From Streptomyces sp. LUP47B (lineage in GTDB: Bacteria > Actinomycetota > Actinomycetes > Streptomycetales > Streptomycetaceae): DNA of 64,000 bases. The stretch is from contig NZ_MJAH01000015.1 of NCBI RefSeq assembly GCF_001746295.1, positions 425,419 through 489,418 on the forward strand, given 5' to 3'. A program made the translations under genes and the position numbers. Below, piece after piece: positions 17,999-26,402 of the stretch. The notes under the pieces were generated by a model, which had not been told where the DNA came from, made no database searches, and worked only from the letters and a program-made list of their open reading frames with translations. Numbering within the stretch: the first letter of the stretch is position 1; every line of letters begins with the position of its first letter.

Positions 17999-18604
17999 AT
18001 GACGGACCCCGTGACGCTGGACGGCGAGGGCTCCATCGGCGAATTCGACGAGAAGCGCGCCGAGAACGCCGTCCGCGAGCTGCTCATCGCGGTCGGGGAG
18101 GACCCTGACCGGGAGGGCCTGCGGGAGACCCCGGCGCGGGTGGCTCGGTCGTACAAGGAGATATTCGCGGGGCTGTGGCAGAAGCCCGAGGACGTGCTGA
18201 CCACGACGTTCGATCTGGGGCACGACGAGATGGTGCTCGTGAAGGACATCGAGGTGTACTCGACCTGTGAGCATCACCTGGTGCCGTTCCGGGGCGTCGC
18301 CCATGTCGGGTACATCCCGGCCACCACGGGCAAGATCACGGGGCTGTCGAAGCTGGCCCGGCTCGTGGACGTCTATGCCCGGCGGCCGCAGGTGCAGGAA
18401 CGACTCACCACGCAGATAGCGGATTCCCTGATGGAGATCCTGGAGCCGCGTGGCGTGATCGTCGTCGTGGAGTGCGAGCACATGTGCATGTCGATGCGGG
18501 GCATCCGCAAGCCCGGTGCGAAGACGCTCACGTCGGCCGTGCGCGGTCAGCTGCGGGACGCGGCGACGCGCAACGAGGCGATGAGCCTGATCATGGCGCG
18601 CTGA
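17999..18604 (+). CDS. folE: GTP cyclohydrolase I
   Basis: FolE converts GTP to dihydroneopterin triphosphate, the first step of folate synthesis. The 201-residue protein shows the zinc ligands Cys and His in STCEHHLVPF and the second Cys in VVVECEHMCMSMRG, plus FRGVAHVGYIP and the C-terminal NEAMSLI. AGGAACGAGG precedes the ATG. It is transcribed away from ftsH and towards the remaining folate genes, which are on the other strand, so the pathway here is split between two facing units. Confidence 0.96.
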   Translation: MTDPVTLDGEGSIGEFDEKRAENAVRELLIAVGEDPDREGLRETPARVARSYKEIFAGLWQKPEDVLTTTFDLGHDEMVLVKDIEVYSTCEHHLVPFRGVAHVGYIPATTGKITGLSKLARLVDVYARRPQVQERLTTQIADSLMEILEPRGVIVVVECEHMCMSMRGIRKPGAKTLTSAVRGQLRDAATRNEAMSLIMAR

Positions 18605-18644
18605 CCGGCCGGGCTGTTCTCGGACCTTCGGCCGGCTTCGGGTC

Positions 18645-19130
18645 TCACGCAGTAGATGCGGCGCCCGTGTTCCGGTCGTCGTCCTCCGGAAGCCTGCAGA
18701 CGCGCTCCAGGAAGAGCGCCGCCGCTATCACCGCGATCCCTGCCAGGACCGAGAAGCCGGCGTAGATGGCCTGGTCGCGGCGGGCGGGGATGTCGAGGGA
18801 TTCCAGGAGGAAGACGCCGGTGCCGCCGTACATGCCGGAGACGAGGGCGGCGACCAGGGCGCTGGCCTGGCCGAAGACGACCGCGCGGGCGGCCATCAGC
18901 GGGTCGACGCCCTTCGCCTCGGGGACGCGCTCGCGCTGGGCCTTCAGACGGGCGCGGAGGGAGAGCGCCGTGGCCATGAGGACCACGGCGATCAGGGCGA
19001 GGACGATGGGGGCGGCCAGCGGGACGCTGGGCAGGGTCCCGACCGAATTCCACAGGCGGGCGCCCGCCCAGGACAGGATCCCGGCCACGACGAAGACGCC
19101 GGCCAGCAGCCTGATGCGCAGCTCTCTCAC
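18645..19130 (-). CDS. DUF3180 family membrane protein
   Basis: A 161-residue membrane protein with four hydrophobic segments (about residues 8-28, 38-58, 83-103, 120-140) separated by a basic cytoplasmic loop (RARLKAQRERVPEAKG). It matches the actinobacterial DUF3180 family, usually found at the end of the folate operon as here. The gene lies 68 bases after folK on the minus strand and is the last of the folP-folB-folK cluster. Its association with the folate genes is positional only and its role is unknown. Confidence 0.85.
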   Translation of the reverse strand: MRELRIRLLAGVFVVAGILSWAGARLWNSVGTLPSVPLAAPIVLALIAVVLMATALSLRARLKAQRERVPEAKGVDPLMAARAVVFGQASALVAALVSGMYGGTGVFLLESLDIPARRDQAIYAGFSVLAGIAVIAAALFLERVCRLPEDDDRNTGAASTA

Positions 19131-19198
19131 AGTGCCCCTTCAGCTCCCCCGAGGTCCTTGGGCTGTCCCACGGACTGTGGTCGTCTTGACCTTAACGG

Positions 19199-19810
19199 CT
19201 ATTCGGGCAGCTGGAGTTCCAGGTCCTTGCGGGGTTCCACGCCATCGCGTGTGACGGTGTCGAGGAGTGCGGCGACCGGGCCGCGGCCGGGCAACTGCGC
19301 CTCGGGTTCCACGTCGTGCCAGGGGACGAGCACGAACGCGCGCTCATGGGCGCGGGGGTGGGGCAGGGTGAGGACCGGATCGTCCGAGACCACCTCGGCG
19401 TACGCGACGATGTCGACGTCGAGCGTGCGCGGGCCCCAGCGCTCGTCCCGCACCCGGTTGAAGGCCTCCTCGACCGCGTGCGCCCGCTCCAGCAGGGAGG
19501 ACGGGGGGAGCGTGGTCTTCAGCACCACGACCGCGTTGAAGTACGACGGCTGGCTGTCGGCCGCCACACCCCACGGCTGCGTCTCGTAGACGGGGGAGAC
19601 GGCCTTGATGCGGACGCCGGGCGTGTCCTCCAGGGCGTCGATGGCCCCCTGGAGGGTCTCCAGGCGGTTGCCGAGGTTGGAACCGAGGGAGAGCACGGCG
19701 CGCTTCGGGTTGTGGAGAGTGGTGTCGGCGGCGTCCACCTGCTGCACGACGGAGGCGGGCACCGGCTGTACGGTCGGGTCGCTGTGACCCGCGGCGAAGG
19801 ACGCGGTCAT
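19199..19810 (-). CDS. folK: 6-hydroxymethyl-7,8-dihydropterin pyrophosphokinase
   Basis: FolK transfers pyrophosphate from ATP to hydroxymethyl-dihydropterin, feeding FolP. The 203-residue protein has LSLGSNLGNR, YFNAVVVLKT, and the signature RWGPRTLDVDIVAY, with HPRAHERAFVLVPW later. An N-terminal extension of about 35 residues precedes the core. The ATG at 19810 overlaps the folB stop by 4 bases (ATGA), so translation is coupled to folB. Confidence 0.95.
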   Translation of the reverse strand: MTASFAAGHSDPTVQPVPASVVQQVDAADTTLHNPKRAVLSLGSNLGNRLETLQGAIDALEDTPGVRIKAVSPVYETQPWGVAADSQPSYFNAVVVLKTTLPPSSLLERAHAVEEAFNRVRDERWGPRTLDVDIVAYAEVVSDDPVLTLPHPRAHERAFVLVPWHDVEPEAQLPGRGPVAALLDTVTRDGVEPRKDLELQLPE

Positions 19811-20166
19811 ACTCGGCTCCGGATGATGGTGACGGTCACGTCGTCGAAGGGGACGGTGATCGGCGCGTCGGGTTTGTGGACCCTGACCTCGACCTCCTCT
19901 ACCCCCTCGTGCTTCAGACAGGCCTGGGCGATGCGCTCGGCGAGCGTCTCGATGAGGTTGACGGGTTCGCCCTGGACGACGGCCACGACCTCCTCCGCCA
20001 CGATGCCGTAGTGCACGGTCTTCGTCAGGTCGTCGTCGGCGGCGGCCGGCCGGGTGTCCAGTCCCAGGACGATGTCCACGATGAAGGTCTGACCCTCCTC
20101 GCGCTCCTTGGGGAACACACCGTGGTGCCCGCGGGCCTTCAGGCCGCGCAGCGCGACACGATCCAC
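19807..20166 (-). CDS. folB: Dihydroneopterin aldolase
   Basis: FolB converts dihydroneopterin to hydroxymethyl-dihydropterin and glycolaldehyde. The core DRVALRGLKARGHHGVFPKEREEGQTF, the catalytic-region VHYGIVAEEV, and NLIETLAERIAQ are typical. The GTG at 20166 gives 119 residues, the normal family length, and has AGGAG 8 bases upstream. A GTG two codons earlier abuts that site and is less likely. It is followed by overlapping folK. Confidence 0.94.
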   Translation of the reverse strand: MDRVALRGLKARGHHGVFPKEREEGQTFIVDIVLGLDTRPAAADDDLTKTVHYGIVAEEVVAVVQGEPVNLIETLAERIAQACLKHEGVEEVEVRVHKPDAPITVPFDDVTVTIIRSRV

Positions 20167-20403
20167 GCGAATCACTCCTGCAATCGTCGGTGACGGCCGG
20201 TCCCCACCGCGTGCGGGCGGTACGGCGGCCTCGAACGAATCTACCTGCGAGCACTGACAGAGCCGGGCCACGGAGGCGCGTGCCGATGCCGGGGTCCGGA
20301 TGTTTCACCGGGTGTTTCCCCTGGGGAACCCGGCGGCTCACGGGTTGGTAGCCGCCCATACCCAGGGGTTCGTGATTCCAACCACTTCTTGGTTCCGACG
20401 GGT

Positions 20404-20907
20404 TCAGGAAGGGGTTTCCCCGTCCTCGTCCTCGTCGTTCTCGGCCAGCACCGGAGAGGCGTGGTGGGACCACATCTTCCAGCCCTCGGGGGTGCGGCGG
20501 AACACGTTCGTGGCGACCACCAGCTGGCCGACGAGCGGTCCGAGCTCCTCGCTGCCCTCGGGTGCCGGGCCGCCGCTGAGGATGTTCTCGGTGCACGTCA
20601 CCAGGGCGGTGTCGCCGGTCACGGAGACGTGCACGTCCGTGAGGAAGAACTGGATGTAGTCCGTGTTCGCCATGATCAGCGCGTACGACCTGAGAACCTC
20701 GCCGCGGCCGGTCAGCACGGGCCAGCCGGGGTGCACGCAGGAGACCACGCCGACGTCGGCCGGGTCGTGGTACTCCTCGTCGACGCCCAGGTCGGCAGGG
20801 GTGAGCCAGAACGAGGACAGCTCCTCGAAGTCACCGCGCTCCAGCGCCTCGTAGAAGGCGGTGTTGGCGGCTTCCACCTGTTCCACGTCGGTGTGGGGGG
20901 CGCTCAC
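20404..20907 (-). CDS. NTF2-like (SnoaL/DUF4440-type) protein within the folate cluster
   Basis: A 167-residue protein with the NTF2-like cone fold: an N-terminal helix (VEQVEAANTAFYEALERGD), FSSFW-like FEELSSFW, then strands (GRGEVLRSYALIMANTDYIQFFLTDV, GDTALVTCTENIL, LVVATNVFRRTPEGWKMWSHHAS). It is probably a small-molecule-binding or SnoaL-like protein. The GTG at 20907 overlaps the folP stop by 4 bases, so it is co-translated with folP. The acidic tail ENDEDEDGE is likely disordered. The role in folate synthesis is unproven. Between it and folB are 237 bases with a hairpin at 20308-20333 that could terminate this transcript. Confidence 0.82.
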   Translation of the reverse strand: MSAPHTDVEQVEAANTAFYEALERGDFEELSSFWLTPADLGVDEEYHDPADVGVVSCVHPGWPVLTGRGEVLRSYALIMANTDYIQFFLTDVHVSVTGDTALVTCTENILSGGPAPEGSEELGPLVGQLVVATNVFRRTPEGWKMWSHHASPVLAENDEDEDGETPS

Positions 20908-21764
20908 CGGGCTCCTTCCACGGCGCGGGCGACCCGTACCGCGTCCGCCGTCGCGCGCACCTCGTGCACGCGCACCGCCCACGCGCCGGCGTGCGCCGCG
21001 AGGGCGGAGACGGCGGCCGTGGCGGCGTCGCGCTCGCGCGCGGGCGGCGGGGCGCCTTCCGGGCCGGCGAGGACTCGGCCGAGGAACCGTTTGCGGGAGG
21101 CGGCGACGAGGACGGGGTGGCCGAGGCCGAGAAGGCGGTCGAGGTGGGAGAGCAGGACCAGGTCGTGCTCGGCGTCCTTGGAGAAGCCGAGGCCCGGGTC
21201 GACGACGACCCGGTCGGCAGAGATGCCGCCCGCGAGAACGGCGTCCACGCGCGCGTGGAGCTCGTCGACGACCTCGGCTACGACGTCGGCGTAGACACCC
21301 CTGACGTTGCGGCCCTCCAGGAAGCCGCGCCAGTGCATGACGACGAAGGGGGCGTCCGCGTCGGCGACGACCGGGATCATCGCGGGGTCGGCGAGGCCGC
21401 CGCTGACGTCGTTGACGAGGGCCGCGCCGGTGGCGAGGGCCTGTTCGGCGACGGAGGCGCGCATGGTGTCGACGGAGACGGTGACGCCTTCGGCGGCGAG
21501 GCCGCGGACGACGGGGATGACGCGCCGGAGTTCCTCGTCCTCGTCCACCCGGGTGGCTCCGGGGCGGGTGGACTCGCCGCCGACGTCGACGAGGTCGGCA
21601 CCCTCCTCGACGAGGGCGAGGCCGTGCTTGACGGCGGCCGTCGTGTCGAACCAGCGGCCGCCGTCGGAGAAGGAGTCGGGGGTGACGTTCACGACTCCCA
21701 TGACCGCGCAGCGGTCCCATTCCGGAAGACCGGCGACGCGCCCGCGTCCGCTCTGCTTGCTCAT
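20904..21764 (-). CDS. folP: Dihydropteroate synthase
   Basis: FolP condenses the pterin pyrophosphate with p-aminobenzoate, and is the sulfonamide target. The 286-residue TIM barrel shows VMGVVNVTPDSFSDGGRW, DVGGESTRPGA, the NDVSGG loop, VVMHWRG, and VDPGLGFSKDAEHD, ending with VAASRKRFLGR. The substitution of the pABA-loop region is unremarkable. It is the first gene of the minus-strand folate group, with 50 bases between it and the MprF-like gene stop upstream. Confidence 0.96.
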   Translation of the reverse strand: MSKQSGRGRVAGLPEWDRCAVMGVVNVTPDSFSDGGRWFDTTAAVKHGLALVEEGADLVDVGGESTRPGATRVDEDEELRRVIPVVRGLAAEGVTVSVDTMRASVAEQALATGAALVNDVSGGLADPAMIPVVADADAPFVVMHWRGFLEGRNVRGVYADVVAEVVDELHARVDAVLAGGISADRVVVDPGLGFSKDAEHDLVLLSHLDRLLGLGHPVLVAASRKRFLGRVLAGPEGAPPPARERDAATAAVSALAAHAGAWAVRVHEVRATADAVRVARAVEGAR

Positions 21765-21814
21765 GCGTTCAGCCTAGGCCCAGCGTGCGGCGGCGGGCCC
21801 GCGCGGCCTGTGGC

Positions 21815-23752
21815 TCAGGCCGCTCTGACGTCCCGCTCGGCGACCGCGTGGGCACACACGCGTGCGGTGTGCGAGCGGCGGCGCAGGAAGCGCGGCAACG
21901 GGAGGGCGAGGTTGACGAAGCCCTCCGCCTGCATGGCGGCGAAGCCGATGCGCGGGAGGTCGCCGGAGGCCCGGTAGACGACGAAACGGGGTTCCCAGCG
22001 GGGCTGGAACTTGGCGTTGAACTTGTACAGGGACTCGATCTGGAACCAGCGGGACAGGAAGACCAGCAGGCCCCGCCAGGCACGCAGCACCGGACCGGCG
22101 CCGATCTTCTCGCCGCGCGCGAGTGCCGCGCGGAACATCGCGAAGTTGAGGGACACGCGCGTGATGTCGAGCTTCGGGGCCGCCTGGAGGGCCGCCACGA
22201 TCAGCAGTTCGTTCATGCCGGGGTCCGCCGAGCGGTCCCGCCGCATCAGGTCCAGGGAGACGCCGTCCGTGCCCCACGGTACGAAGTGCAGGATCGCCTT
22301 GAGATCGCCGTAGGGACCCGGCCGGCCGTCCGCCTTGTGGGCGGTGGCGATGAGGCAGTCGCCGTCGGCGAGGTCGCCGATGCGGCCCAGGGCCATCGAG
22401 AAGCCGCGCTCGGTGTCCGTGCCGCGCCAGTCCTCGGCGGCCTGCCTCACGCGCGCCAACTCGGTCTCCCCGAGGTCACGGACGCGCCGCACCCGGGTCT
22501 CGTAACCGGCCCGCTCGATGCGCTTGACCATCTGGCGCACGTTGCGCATCGCGCGGCCGGCGAGCGAGAAATCCGCGACGTCCACCACCGCCTCGTCGCC
22601 CAGTTCGAGGGCGTCCAGGCCGGTCTCGCGGGTCCACACCTCGCCGCCGGTCTCCGAACAGCCCATGACCGCGGGTGTCCAGGAGTGCGCCTGGGCCTCG
22701 TCCATGAAGCGCTCGATGGCACCCGGCCAGGCCTCGACGTCGCCGATCGGGTCGCCGCTGGCGAGCATCACGCCGGAGACGACGCGGTAGGTCACGGCCG
22801 CCTTGCCGCTGGGGGAGAAGACGACGGCCTTGTCGCGGCGCAGCGCGAAGTGACCGAGGGAGTCACGGCCGCCGTGCTTGGCCAGCAGGGCCCGCAGACG
22901 GCTCTCGTCCTCTTCCGTGAGGTGGGCGGCCGGGTGCTCGGGGCGGAAGGCGAGGTAGATCGTGGTGATCGCGGTGAGCAGCCCCAGGGCGCCCAGGGAG
23001 GCGCCGACGGTCCACGAGGTGTCGCCCTGGTAGTCGACGGGGCCCTCGAAGCCGAAGAGGCCGTACAGGACGTGCGTGATGCGATCGGCCAGGCTCGGGT
23101 TTCCGACCATGCGGTTCGGGTGGGCGCTGACGATGATCAGGCCGAGCGCGAGGGAACCGGCGCCCATGAGGACGAAGTTGGCGAGCGCGCGCCAGCGGCT
23201 GCGCGGGTCGGGCAGGGCCCTGAACTGGTCGCGGTGGCGCAGCAGCGGAGCGAGCAGGGCGAGCGAGATGGCCGCCCCCACGAGTGAGTGGCGGTACGTG
23301 AACTGCGCGAGCGCGCCCGCCGGCAGCAGTGCCACGGCCGCCCGCCAGGCCCGGCGCTTGCGGCGCCTGAGGCCGTGGGCGAGCAGCAGCAACAGCACGC
23401 CGGTGCTGAGCGAGAGCGCGGCCGCGAACGGGCCGAGCGCGCCGGGCAGTACCTCGGCCATGGTGTGCATGCGACTGTGCCGGAAGCGCGGAAAGACGCC
23501 GGCGGCGATGTCCAGAAGTCCTACGAGGGCGCAGGCTCTGGCGACGAGGACGGGGACGGCCTCGGGGCGCGGTCCGTGCAGTGCACGCCGCAGCCTTGTT
23601 GATCGGATCGGAACCCCGCCCGACATTTCCTCATCTGTCCTGACAGACATCGCATCCCATGGTTCTGCGAGTGACTCTGGATCCGGAGCCCCGATTCGGG
23701 CATCCGGCGACATTGCGCCCTCTAGGACGGTGTCTCGTGAGGAGAGGTTCAC
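21815..23752 (-). CDS. MprF-like membrane protein with DUF2156 (phosphatidylglycerol lysyltransferase-type) domain
   Basis: A large membrane protein: about 5-6 hydrophobic segments in the first 270 residues, then a tandem GNAT-like domain (about 290-620) with GHFALRRDKAVVFSPSGKAAVTYRVVSGVMLASGDPIGD and later SLNFAMFRAALARGEKIGAGP. This is the DUF2156 catalytic half of MprF and LysX, which move aminoacyl groups from tRNA to phosphatidylglycerol to make the envelope less anionic. Unlike LysX, no lysyl-tRNA synthetase domain is attached. The N-terminus is uncertain: GTG 23752 has GAGGAG close by, but homologues I recall start nearer the ATGs at 23650 or 23626. Confidence 0.85.
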   Translation of the reverse strand: MNLSSRDTVLEGAMSPDARIGAPDPESLAEPWDAMSVRTDEEMSGGVPIRSTRLRRALHGPRPEAVPVLVARACALVGLLDIAAGVFPRFRHSRMHTMAEVLPGALGPFAAALSLSTGVLLLLLAHGLRRRKRRAWRAAVALLPAGALAQFTYRHSLVGAAISLALLAPLLRHRDQFRALPDPRSRWRALANFVLMGAGSLALGLIIVSAHPNRMVGNPSLADRITHVLYGLFGFEGPVDYQGDTSWTVGASLGALGLLTAITTIYLAFRPEHPAAHLTEEDESRLRALLAKHGGRDSLGHFALRRDKAVVFSPSGKAAVTYRVVSGVMLASGDPIGDVEAWPGAIERFMDEAQAHSWTPAVMGCSETGGEVWTRETGLDALELGDEAVVDVADFSLAGRAMRNVRQMVKRIERAGYETRVRRVRDLGETELARVRQAAEDWRGTDTERGFSMALGRIGDLADGDCLIATAHKADGRPGPYGDLKAILHFVPWGTDGVSLDLMRRDRSADPGMNELLIVAALQAAPKLDITRVSLNFAMFRAALARGEKIGAGPVLRAWRGLLVFLSRWFQIESLYKFNAKFQPRWEPRFVVYRASGDLPRIGFAAMQAEGFVNLALPLPRFLRRRSHTARVCAHAVAERDVRAA

Positions 23753-23800
23753 TCATCTCCTCAAAGCCGTTTCAAAGGCCGAGGAAAGCGAAAGCAAGCA

Positions 23801-24928
23801 ATGGGTCTCACGAGCAACAACACGCTGGTGCTGGCGGTCCTGTCCGGCGTGGCGCTGTTCGCCGGCACGGTGTGGCTCTGGCCGCGTCTGGCACGGCGTG
23901 GCTGGCGGCCCGTCAGCGGCCGCATCGGACTGCTGTTCGCGACGCAGCTCTCGCTGTTCGTGTCGATGGGACTCGTCGCGAACCACGCCTACGGGTTCTA
24001 CGCCTCCTGGGCCGACCTGTTCGGCCGGGAGACCGACCAGGGCGTGGTGGTCGACCACACTCCGGGCAATCGTTCGCGCGGTCCTCTGAGGGTGACCGAG
24101 ATCGGGGACGTGCCCGGCAGGGGCGGCCTTCGGTCGTCATCGGTCGGGCAGGTTCAGAAGGTCGACATCGTCGGCCCCACGTCACACATCGCCAGTCCCG
24201 CGTACATCTATCTGCCGCCGGAGTATTTCCAGGAGCGCTATCGCGCGCGTACCTTCCCCGCGGCCGTCGTGCTCACCGGTTATCCGGGCACCGCGCGAGC
24301 GCTGGTGGACAAACTCCACTATCCGCGCACGGCTCTGGAACTGACCAAGGACGGCCGTATGCGGCCGATGATCCTGGTGATGCTGCGGCCGACGGTGGCG
24401 CCGCCGCGGGACACCGAGTGCGCGGACGTTCCGGACGGTCCGCAGACCGAGTCGTTCTTCGCGAAGGACCTGCCGGAAGCGGTGACGGCGCACTACCGGG
24501 TGGGAAGGGAACCGGGAAGTTGGGGGATCATCGGCGACTCCACGGGCGGCTACTGCGCGCTGAAGCTCGCCATGCACCATCCCAAGGTGTACGCCGCCGG
24601 GGCGGGCCTGTCCCCGTACTACAACGCGCCCGTCGACCCCACCACGGGCGATCTCTTCCAGGGCGACAAGGCGCTGCGCGACCGCGCGAACCTGTGGTGG
24701 TGCCTCAAACACCTGCCCGCGCCCGACACCTCACTGCTCGTCAGCAGCAGCAAGGTGGGCGAGACGAACTACAAGGACACACTGAAGTTCATAGAGCGGG
24801 TGAAGGCCACGGAAACGACGCGGATCTCGTCGATCATCCTGGAAAGCGGCGGGCACAACTTCAACACCTGGCGACGGGAGATCCCCGCGACCTTGCAGTG
24901 GGTCAGCGAGCGGCTGCACGATCGATAG
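23801..24928 (+). CDS. Membrane-anchored alpha/beta hydrolase (esterase D/antigen-85-like)
   Basis: A 375-residue protein with two N-terminal hydrophobic segments (about 8-28 and 43-63) and an extracytoplasmic alpha/beta hydrolase of the putative-esterase (PF00756) type. The nucleophile elbow is GDSTGGY, with a late His in SGGHNFNTW as catalytic base candidate. The LTGYPGTA oxyanion region is also seen. Such proteins resemble mycobacterial antigen 85 and FrsA-like esterases. It is divergent from the MprF-like gene with only 48 bases between, suggesting shared control and a common envelope role, which is inference. Substrate unknown. Confidence 0.85.
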   Translation: MGLTSNNTLVLAVLSGVALFAGTVWLWPRLARRGWRPVSGRIGLLFATQLSLFVSMGLVANHAYGFYASWADLFGRETDQGVVVDHTPGNRSRGPLRVTEIGDVPGRGGLRSSSVGQVQKVDIVGPTSHIASPAYIYLPPEYFQERYRARTFPAAVVLTGYPGTARALVDKLHYPRTALELTKDGRMRPMILVMLRPTVAPPRDTECADVPDGPQTESFFAKDLPEAVTAHYRVGREPGSWGIIGDSTGGYCALKLAMHHPKVYAAGAGLSPYYNAPVDPTTGDLFQGDKALRDRANLWWCLKHLPAPDTSLLVSSSKVGETNYKDTLKFIERVKATETTRISSIILESGGHNFNTWRREIPATLQWVSERLHDR

Positions 24929-25061
24929 GTGAGCGATGAGTGATCAATACGCCGAATTCGGCGGCCGTTCCGATTCCTGATGTCGTGTGAAGGCAACGGA
25001 GTGGCTGTGTTTTTACGGGGCGGGGCACCATGATTCGCCTACGCGCGGTAAGTTTCTGGCC

Positions 25062-26342
25062 ATGCCACGTGGACGTCACCGCCATTCCCCGCCCTTGCAC
25101 AGGCTGCTGCCTCCGTCGGCGATCGCTGGCGTCTCCCTCGTCTGTGCCTTCGGCCCCTGGGTGTTCTCGCAGCAGGCCGTGCTGCGCGTGATAGCCGCGT
25201 GCGCCGCGGCGGTCGCGGTCGTGGGGGCAGCCGTCATGCGCCGTTGGGACGCGCAGGCGGGCAAGCAGGTCGCGGACCTCACGCGCGCGCGTGCCGGTGA
25301 CGAGTGGCGGCACGAGGAGCGGGTCGCCGAACTCGAGACCGATCTCGAGGAGTCGCGCGAGCTGCGCGTCAAGCTGGAGCAGCGGCTGCGGGCCAAGCGC
25401 GCGGAGCTGGCGGGGCTGCGCAACGAACACGCGGCACTGCTGCGGCGGTACGCCACGGCGGAGACCGAGCGGGCGAGCGCCCTGGAGGGCCGCCGGCTGC
25501 TGGAGATAGAGGCCGCCCCGACGCCTGCGCTGCCGGCGGGTCAGGCCGACGCGGAGGCCGTGGCGGTGGCTGCCGAGGACGGGCCCGAGGCCGCGGTCGA
25601 GGTGGAGACCGAGATCTTCGAGGCGTCGGAGGAGACTCGGGAGCGGCTCGCGATCTTCTCCCCGGAGGGGTCACGGCTGTTCCTGCGGGCGAACGCGGCG
25701 CTGAAGCGGCTCGACGAGGACGGCGACGGGGCCACCAGGACGAAGGCCGAGCCGGAGGACGAGCCGGAGGCCGAGGCTGAGCCCAAAGGTGCCGCGAAGA
25801 GCGGAGCCAAGGGTGCCGTGAAGAAAGACCTCAGGGCCGACCCCAAGGACGAAGCCGGCTCCAAGGGGCAGGCGGTGAACGCGGCTTCCGGCGCGGCGGA
25901 CGCCGTCGGCACCGAGGCGGAGGCCGCGCAGGAGGACGAGGCGCGGGGGAAGCCCGAGGCGGTCGACGGGCATGAGCGCGCGGCCGCCGCCACCACGGCC
26001 AGAGCCGCCCAGCCGCAGCAGCAGCCCGCCGGGCACTTCATCGCGCCGACCGCGGTCGCGTTCATGCCCGCGGCCCCCGCGCGGCGCCCGCGGATCGAGG
26101 GCGGGTTCGACTTCTTCGGCACGAAGGCGGGCACCTCGCGGGACGCCCTGGAGGCCGTGCAGAACGAGGACCTGGCCGACGTCGTCGGCCAGGAGGCCCT
26201 CGCCCTGCACAAGGCCGAGTCCGAGGCGGAGTTCAAGCCGGCCGACGAGGAGTCGCGGGGCGTCGGCCAGGTCATCGACCTGACCGCCCACGACGAGACG
26301 GAACAGATCGACCTGAAGGGCCTGCGCAGCGCGGTCTCCTGA
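25062..26342 (+). CDS. Hypothetical membrane-anchored coiled-coil protein
   Basis: I do not recognise a family. The 426-residue protein has a short basic N-terminus, two close hydrophobic segments (about 20-60), then a long charged coiled coil (about 65-145: EERVAELETDLEESRELRVKLEQRLRAKRAEL), followed by a low-complexity Ala/Glu/Lys region (about 150-320). A small conserved-looking C-terminal part contains RPRIEGGFDFFGTK and EQIDLKGLRSAVS. The layout resembles actinobacterial scaffolds tied to the membrane. TAAGTT lies 7 bases before the ATG, so the transcript may be leaderless. It is followed by a hairpin shared with the convergent PH-domain gene. Confidence 0.75.
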   Translation: MPRGRHRHSPPLHRLLPPSAIAGVSLVCAFGPWVFSQQAVLRVIAACAAAVAVVGAAVMRRWDAQAGKQVADLTRARAGDEWRHEERVAELETDLEESRELRVKLEQRLRAKRAELAGLRNEHAALLRRYATAETERASALEGRRLLEIEAAPTPALPAGQADAEAVAVAAEDGPEAAVEVETEIFEASEETRERLAIFSPEGSRLFLRANAALKRLDEDGDGATRTKAEPEDEPEAEAEPKGAAKSGAKGAVKKDLRADPKDEAGSKGQAVNAASGAADAVGTEAEAAQEDEARGKPEAVDGHERAAAATTARAAQPQQQPAGHFIAPTAVAFMPAAPARRPRIEGGFDFFGTKAGTSRDALEAVQNEDLADVVGQEALALHKAESEAEFKPADEESRGVGQVIDLTAHDETEQIDLKGLRSAVS

Positions 26343-26363
26343 CCGACGCCACAGGTGCTCACC

Positions 26364-26402
26364 GGGGCACGGTCAGACCATCCAGCGGTCGGGCCGTGCC
26401 CC
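26364..26402 (+). terminator. Hairpin at the convergent ends of the coiled-coil and PH-domain genes
   Basis: Arms of 9 bases (GGGGCACGG and CCGTGCCCC) around a 21-base loop; the right arm is inside the 3' end of the minus-strand gene. Moderate support only. Confidence 0.5.
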
